A stretch of 64,000 bases of DNA, from positions 2,294,001 through 2,358,000 of the forward strand of contig JAGMVK010000009.1 of assembly GCA_020747065.1 (NCBI GenBank), in the 5' to 3' direction. The notes under the pieces are model-generated. The model was not told the origin of the DNA and ran no database searches. It was given only the letters and a program-made list of their open reading frames with translations. Below are positions 58,465 through 64,000 of the stretch, piece after piece. Position numbers and translations under genes: made by a program. The DNA is from Cadophora sp. MPI-SDFR-AT-0126. Its lineage: Eukaryota > Ascomycota > Leotiomycetes > Helotiales > Ploettnerulaceae. Every line of letters starts with the position of its first letter. Positions within the stretch are counted from its first letter, which is position 1.

Positions 58465-61400
58465 GGTACACATTTTTCAAGAGGAAGAAAGGATGCAAGC
58501 AACTAATGCAGATTTATTCGTTCAATGATTGAATTAGAGATTGACGGGTAAATGGCATGCTTGCTGTGCTACGAGACATGTCTTGTTCATCCTTGAACTT
58601 TTTGGGCCACAAAACCCTCATGAAAACGCGTCTACCCTCGAGTACATTGAAAAGTTTCAAACTGAATAATCTGATGATCAAGCAGCGCTTTTCTGTCATA
58701 ACTTCCAATCTAGAGCTTTATTCAAGTCTTCGCAGAAAAGGGATGTCTCTCCTTCGGCGTTCGGTCCGTTGCAGGTGCCGAACAAAGCCCAAACGCCACG
58801 TATCCTATCAACGCAGTTTTCTTGTGCATTTGTGGGATTGGCAAGTGGGTGGAAGAAAGTAATTGATGCCGACGATACATAACACCTCAATAAAATCTCA
58901 TCTCCAATTTGTTCTCATCATGGCAGTAGTTCGGGGAGTAAAAGTTCCGATGTAGGACTTAGTCCGCCCAAAATAGAAGCACTTTCGTGTCTCGGATGGG
59001 CTACCCCACCTGAAACTCAAAGTCAACGTCAAACCCACTTCTTCACATCACCAACAACACTTTCTCTCCTTCAACAAACGAGCCTATCCTTTGTATCTTG
59101 CTTCTCCAAAAGTCTAGGCGATGGATCCTCTTCGAAGCAGTGAATTTTTATCCTTCGTTGATGTTCAGTCCTCGAGAATGGCAAGACGCGGTTAAAAGGC
59201 ACGAAACATCCAGCTACCGAAGGTTGACAATTGCGACATAAACTCAATTTCACCACCAGGAAATTATTGTTAATACATGGCATGGTTTCTTGGCATCTTG
59301 TACTCGAAGTGTTTGAGGTACTGAGGAGAGCTTGAATCATCGAAACATCGGCCAGGACCTGTCAACACTCCGCACGTGGCGAAAACCCCCAGCCCACCGA
59401 ATATCGATGCCCATACATCCCGGCTCAACGCAAGATCAAGATGAGGATTTCCAATGTATCTCCGAGCAACAGCTAGAGTATATCTCTGGTTCATGGAAGA
59501 GTGGAATAGGACCATTCACCGCCTGCTGTCTGGAAGAACTGAGTAATTGGCAGGCAACTGCCATATTCAATCGTGGAACTCTCCTATTCCTACAAGAGTC
59601 CCTTATATTCTCTCTCAAAAGGCTTCCTTCTCCTTTCTTTCTCAGCCAACGTTTCCAAGATTACGACAGATTCTAGACTTTCAGGCCTTCGAGTGGCACA
59701 AAGCTTGGAACGCTGTTTGGGCATGTCTCTTCAAAGACTTCCCCTCCAAATTGAGCGATACAAGACTCTTCCTAGATACCACTCAGCCTCGAAAGTCTAC
59801 CAGACATCTATCCCACAACTGAGAAAGCCAGGCTCGAAAAAAGAAGCGTCAGTGCATGACTGGAACTTCTGCCAGTTATGCGCAGAGGGGATTCTTCAAA
59901 AATGTCTCAGAGCACTCCAACGACATCACAAGGTCCAACAAGAGAGTTTCTTGTGCTTCAGAGGCCCTCAAACAACAACTATTGCATTCAAAGACCATCT
60001 GTGAAGAGTCAGACCTAGTCCTGCTGTCGTGCAATGGACTATCAATTAAGACGCCACACTGCAATTGGGCATTTGACAAGACAAAGAAAATGGCTTGGGC
60101 TAGTATCAAGAATGAGAAGAAAATGACTTATTTATCTTTCTTGGTGCGTTTCTCAGACATATGAGTACTTTCCCCCTCGTCATCTTTCACTACTACTGCT
60201 TATATATGATGGTATTCATGTACTGATTATTCCTAGGACTTTCATGCGTGGAATGTATATGTATGAAAGAACAAAGTTCAGCGTCAAGGACCGATTCTAT
60301 CAATATTTTCTGCCGGGCAGACAATCCCCAATCCGTTAAGGATTATAGAGCATATGCCATATCACAGCATCCTTGGTATGGAGGAGCCTTCCAAGCCAAG
60401 TATGTCCTCAATTGGATGTTCTGGACCATCAATACCATATCCAGTATTGAAGGTCACAGGTATCAAAGTGGGCTGAAGATATATTGCGAATGTCTATGAC
60501 TACCTTCGTCGTTAAGGCATGCCTTGGTTGTCTAACTGCAGCTGGGGCTTGTTCAAATAAAGTCACTCATCTGAAGACCAATTTTAGCACCCACTGGCTG
60601 TACCGTAGATCCCTTTGTCCATTCTTGGATGTGGTTTCGCAGACGAAAATCCATTTCAACCAGCTTTGGCAGTTGATAATGCCAAAAGAATGGGTACTTC
60701 TAAGGTCTAGCGCCACTAGGCCTATCCAAACTTTTGATTGTCAGCTGAAGTCTGGAGAAAGAAAGATAACCAGACTCACAGTTGCTGTTGTATGATGCAT
60801 TTCATCACGTCAATCAGTTCTGGGGTAACTCGTTTGGCGAGGTGTTTCCCCCAGAAAATAGCTGATGGTCATGCTCTCTTGGATTCTAAATACTTCCTAT
60901 GAGAGGCATACGCTAAAGCGAAGGCTTGATTGAAGAAGAAAGGGGCTGGGGTCCACTTGAATGGTACTTTGGTGTTGAATGAAGGCCAGTGGAATGCAAT
61001 AGACTAGCGGGGTCTCATTCTGGGACATTCTGTCCTTCGAGGGCTGTTCAACCGTTGGACGAACCATTGATCACTCTTGTTTGTCGCATCACTCCGGTGA
61101 TTTGGCTGATACTGGAGAGCCGGGTTCCACCTTCGGAGTGAATAACTAGCGCGCCGACTTGCGTGGTCAGGTTGGAGACAGGGAGCCCACAGAAATGCTC
61201 GACTCGCCTCAGCTACCTTTCAACTATCAACAACGCTTTATCACCCCAACGTCAATCTCTCAACAACACAATTCTCTCTTGCACGCACGCTTGCAGCTTG
61301 CTGACCACCTTTGCTCCTTCGTTTTTTCATACAATCTGCAGTCTTTGTACTGCCTCCAAGACCAGTTGCAGCCGCTACCCGGGAACGCTGCGCGCTCTCG

Positions 61401-61736
61401 AGTCGTGGGCAGAGAACCACGCATAAGAGATCTCTCTAGAGGTCCATTGAACACGGACAGCCCCAAGCAGACTTGTTCTGGTTCCTGTAGGTAATTGAAA
61501 CCTCCCTATCTGTCTCTCCTGTCAATTGCTCCCTACTCTTGTCGCTTCGAGACGATCCGTACCATCTGTTCGAGTTTGGCTTCAACGACCCGAAGACAAC
61601 TCGAGGTCCGATCTCTACACATCTCTCATGAGAATTTTACAATATTAGCTAACAATTATTGCTACGGTAGGAGTCCTTACTACATCCTACGTGTCTCCAA
61701 CCAACTCAACCTTGATCTGAGGGAAAGTCTCGCACA
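58465..61736. other. intergenic with a possible decayed gene and a long 5' leader
   Basis: 59330-60800 contains protein-like pieces in shifting plus frames (for example RTFMRGMYMYERTKFSVKDR at about 60237, then ISQHPWYGGAFQAKYVLNWM at about 60360) but no continuous model or known domain, so I leave it uncalled. 61160-61736 is the pyrimidine-rich leader of the next gene and includes short upstream frames. 58465-59330 holds nothing I can support. Confidence 0.4.
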
Positions 61737-64000
61737 ATGGCTTCAGCCCGGCCTACCACGCCGGAGCGCGACGGGGCTGAAATGCGAGAGGCTGCCAACA
61801 TACTCGTTAGTATGGCAAATACTCCTGTTGACGCATCAGGACTTCAGATCAAATTGGACGATGTCACTACGGCATCAAAATCAAGCCCCGTTCCTCTCGA
61901 AGAAGTCACATCTAAAATCTCAACTTCCTTGAACGGTACAATTCCCTCCGCTGAACCGAGTTCTGCTCACGTTCCTCCACAAGAAGTCACATCTGAAATT
62001 CCAACTGTGTTGAAGGGTACGACCTCGGTTGTACCAACTTCAGCTCCCGTTTCTCCAAAAGGAGTCACACCTGAAATCTCAACTACCTTAAACAGCACGA
62101 CCCCAGCTTTACCAAGTTCGGCTCCAATTCCTCCGCACGCAGTCACACCTGAAATCTCAACCACCTTGAACGGCACGTCTACTACATCAACCTCGATTTC
62201 TGTGACTCCATTTGTAGCTGCGCCAAAAGCTTCGATTACCTCAAACGGCACACTTGCTACTTCGAACCCAGTTCCTGCTCTGTCATGTGCAGCTACAACT
62301 GCACCAGCCGTGGTCATTTCCACGGTCACACAGTCAGCTTCTGCTTCAAATGCGGTCTCCAGACAATCCTCAATCCGTGATGGAACCTTTCGCCATCAGA
62401 TTGTTGACGATGTCAGCCACCCTGCAAGACCAGTGCCTCCAATTTCTTGGAGCCCTACCTCCCAGAAATATGGACGTGGATCTCAAAGCCATGCCTCATT
62501 ACCCAATAGGTTGTCCAAGGATGAGGGCACTAATCACTCTATCAACCGTTCCGCTCAGCCTACAAAGTCAATGATCCATAATACCACTGAGGTCAGCGAC
62601 TTCGCCGATTTCAGTGTCAAACCTCCAGCTAAAGCTGATCCTTCCTCACACTTCGAAAAAATTCGCTCTCACTCTGTCAAGAGTACTGTGGCTCAGCAGC
62701 CGAGTAATGGCGGAATTGCTTTCTCGGTAGTCAACGGTCGGCCTCGTCTGGATCCGGTAACACAAACAATGGAGAAGGCTGGAAAGTCCCAGACAACTCC
62801 TGGCTTGATTAATGGTCGTATCAACTCTGGTCAGATGGGACGGAATGCAGTACCCACGATTCAAACACCATTCAGCAGTCAACGTCCCGTTTCGCAGACT
62901 TCCTTCAACCCATTCTCAAGTCCCTCTTCAGGCCAACCGTTACCGTTTTGGTTTCCTACGGCTTCCGCTCCTCGCATGTCTACAAGCCAATATGGCCTTC
63001 ATACAACTGCTTCGCCTTCGACGCCATCCAAATCAAACGCTGCTCAAGTAAGTCATGGAAATGGTAACAACCGAACTCCGCTACCATCAACACCGTCCAA
63101 GACAGCATCCGTTATGCCCAATAGTGGTCCTCGGAATCCGCTGCCATCCGCGCCCCTCAACCATGCTTCGATTTCTTACAAAGGCAATGCTCCCCGAACT
63201 CCACTGCCTGCCAGAAGCTCTTCAAAGTCTGCCGGTTTTAGTGATCTTCAGCAATCCGAAGCCCATCAGCTTATGGAGAATCGAGTAGGCGATATGAAAT
63301 TCGGTGGCTCGGCCGTCACACTCGATGACCTTGATCGTCTCGAACACATGGAGCGAGCCTTGATATCGGACTTCTTTGTTCTGCATGGAATCTTTTTCCG
63401 TCACCCTCACTATCCCGGCCAGCCCAATGAAGCTGCATTCGTTGCAGGCGGCTTTCGAAACGCCTCGAAATTCTACGAATTTGAGGATCGAATGAAGACT
63501 CTAATGAAGAAGGTGGAGACGCGACTGAAGAACCAGGCCGCAGAACCAACCGATAGCCAAAAGGACTGGACTAAGCAACTGAAAGAGGAGCACAATACTC
63601 TGGATACCTTATACAACGAGTTGCTGAATTGTAAGAAATACTTGACTGAACTTCGCAAGTACTTAGAACGAGAAAACAAGGTTGGCGAATTCTACGAATA
63701 CAAACTCAAAGTCCAGTTCACTGAAATTGGCAACCAGGTCATCCCTGCTGGATACCGCAAATCCACCGCAGCGGCGAAGAAGAAGGCTACCCCTGCTGCC
63801 AATGCGAAGACTATCAACGGAAAAGCTACCAATGGAAAGAAGCGTCAAACTTTCATTCTCATCGATTCCGAAGACAACACTTCCGAACAAGGTTCTACGT
63901 CATCAGCAACCCAACCTCCACGCAAGAAAGCCAAGACTCAGCCTGCTCAGGGAACCCAGGTATCATCCACAACTCAAATGGGACCCCTCCGACAGGACAT
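61737..64000 (+). CDS. Ser/Thr/Pro-rich protein with N-terminal repeats, 3' end beyond the window
   Basis: The frame is open from ATG 61737 (MASARPTTPERDGAEMREAA) through the last base, 754 codons. Residues about 50-175 hold four to five diverged copies of a ~28-residue repeat with core VTPEISTTLNGT. A second repeat family of R-PLPS-P occurs at about 440-490. The middle is disordered Ser/Thr/Pro/Asn. From about 500 it becomes ordered: LDDLDRLEHMERALISDFFV, then a coiled coil (about 580-650, DRMKTLMKKVETRLKNQ to ELRKYLERENK). A basic segment follows (AAAKKKATPAANAKTINGK; PPRKKAK), likely a nuclear localisation signal. The next ATG lies too far in to exclude the repeats. I recognise no named domain; a nuclear scaffold or chromatin-linked role is only suggested by the basic region. 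Confidence 0.85.
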   Translation, partial: MASARPTTPERDGAEMREAANILVSMANTPVDASGLQIKLDDVTTASKSSPVPLEEVTSKISTSLNGTIPSAEPSSAHVPPQEVTSEIPTVLKGTTSVVPTSAPVSPKGVTPEISTTLNSTTPALPSSAPIPPHAVTPEISTTLNGTSTTSTSISVTPFVAAPKASITSNGTLATSNPVPALSCAATTAPAVVISTVTQSASASNAVSRQSSIRDGTFRHQIVDDVSHPARPVPPISWSPTSQKYGRGSQSHASLPNRLSKDEGTNHSINRSAQPTKSMIHNTTEVSDFADFSVKPPAKADPSSHFEKIRSHSVKSTVAQQPSNGGIAFSVVNGRPRLDPVTQTMEKAGKSQTTPGLINGRINSGQMGRNAVPTIQTPFSSQRPVSQTSFNPFSSPSSGQPLPFWFPTASAPRMSTSQYGLHTTASPSTPSKSNAAQVSHGNGNNRTPLPSTPSKTASVMPNSGPRNPLPSAPLNHASISYKGNAPRTPLPARSSSKSAGFSDLQQSEAHQLMENRVGDMKFGGSAVTLDDLDRLEHMERALISDFFVLHGIFFRHPHYPGQPNEAAFVAGGFRNASKFYEFEDRMKTLMKKVETRLKNQAAEPTDSQKDWTKQLKEEHNTLDTLYNELLNCKKYLTELRKYLERENKVGEFYEYKLKVQFTEIGNQVIPAGYRKSTAAAKKKATPAANAKTINGKATNGKKRQTFILIDSEDNTSEQGSTSSATQPPRKKAKTQPAQGTQVSSTTQMGPLRQD

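Noticed and set aside
61967..62329. Val/Gly-rich 120-codon minus frame
   Set aside because: Mirror image of the Thr/Ser repeat region of the plus-strand gene.

Overview
The window is nuclear DNA of a filamentous ascomycete (Pezizomycotina, with a Leotiomycete flavour that I infer only from overall gene style). The evidence is short spliceosomal introns of 47-110 nt with GTAAGT/GTACGT-type donors, a heterokaryon-incompatibility (HET) gene, a fungal rhodopsin-like membrane protein, and a large AT-rich block whose decayed transposons carry the C-to-T / G-to-A signature of repeat-induced point mutation (RIP).

Layout. A partial BTB/POZ-like gene (1-1380, minus) abuts an AT-rich block (about 1.4-11.8 kb). 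That block resolves into a nested insertion: a piggyBac-type DNA transposon relic with inverted ends at 1813-1851 and 11579-11622 is split inside its transposase by a complete but RIP-mutated Ty3/Gypsy chromovirus (2584-10346). The chromovirus has two 222-bp LTRs and a GCTAT target duplication. Between its chromodomain and its polypurine tract it also holds a decayed reading frame on the opposite strand with an apparent splice donor.

From 14 to 35 kb the sequence is gene-poor euchromatin: an MFS transporter (14034-15982, minus), an Old Yellow Enzyme family oxidoreductase (18327-19687, plus), a HET-domain gene (21113-23638, minus), a metzincin-like zinc protease (27420-29520, plus) and a PTR2-type peptide transporter (32776-34775, minus). 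About 6 kb of low-complexity intergenic DNA follows.

The 40.6-51.2 kb part is accessory in character. It holds a P/Q/G-rich hypothetical gene, then a divergently transcribed pair of small secreted cysteine-rich paralogues (41813-42314 minus; 43236-43706 plus). The pair shares an exon structure with an 11-nt middle exon and a 0.9-kb promoter containing four CGGCCG palindromes. Next come an AT-rich relic, a hairpin-like inverted repeat, a rhodopsin-family membrane protein (46326-47563), and a gene graveyard (47.6-51.2 kb) with at least five in-frame stops of the kind produced by CpA-to-TpA change.

From 51.4 kb on the content is ordinary again: a two-repeat hypothetical protein, a DUF3292-like membrane protein divergent from the mitochondrial tRNA t6A enzyme Qri7, a short domain protein of the LPREIR (2EXR/DUF7730) type, and a long Ser/Thr/Pro-rich open frame (61737-64000) that runs off the right edge. 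These genes do not form one pathway. The coherent units are the nested transposons, the secreted-protein pair, and the DUF3292/QRI7 divergent promoter.
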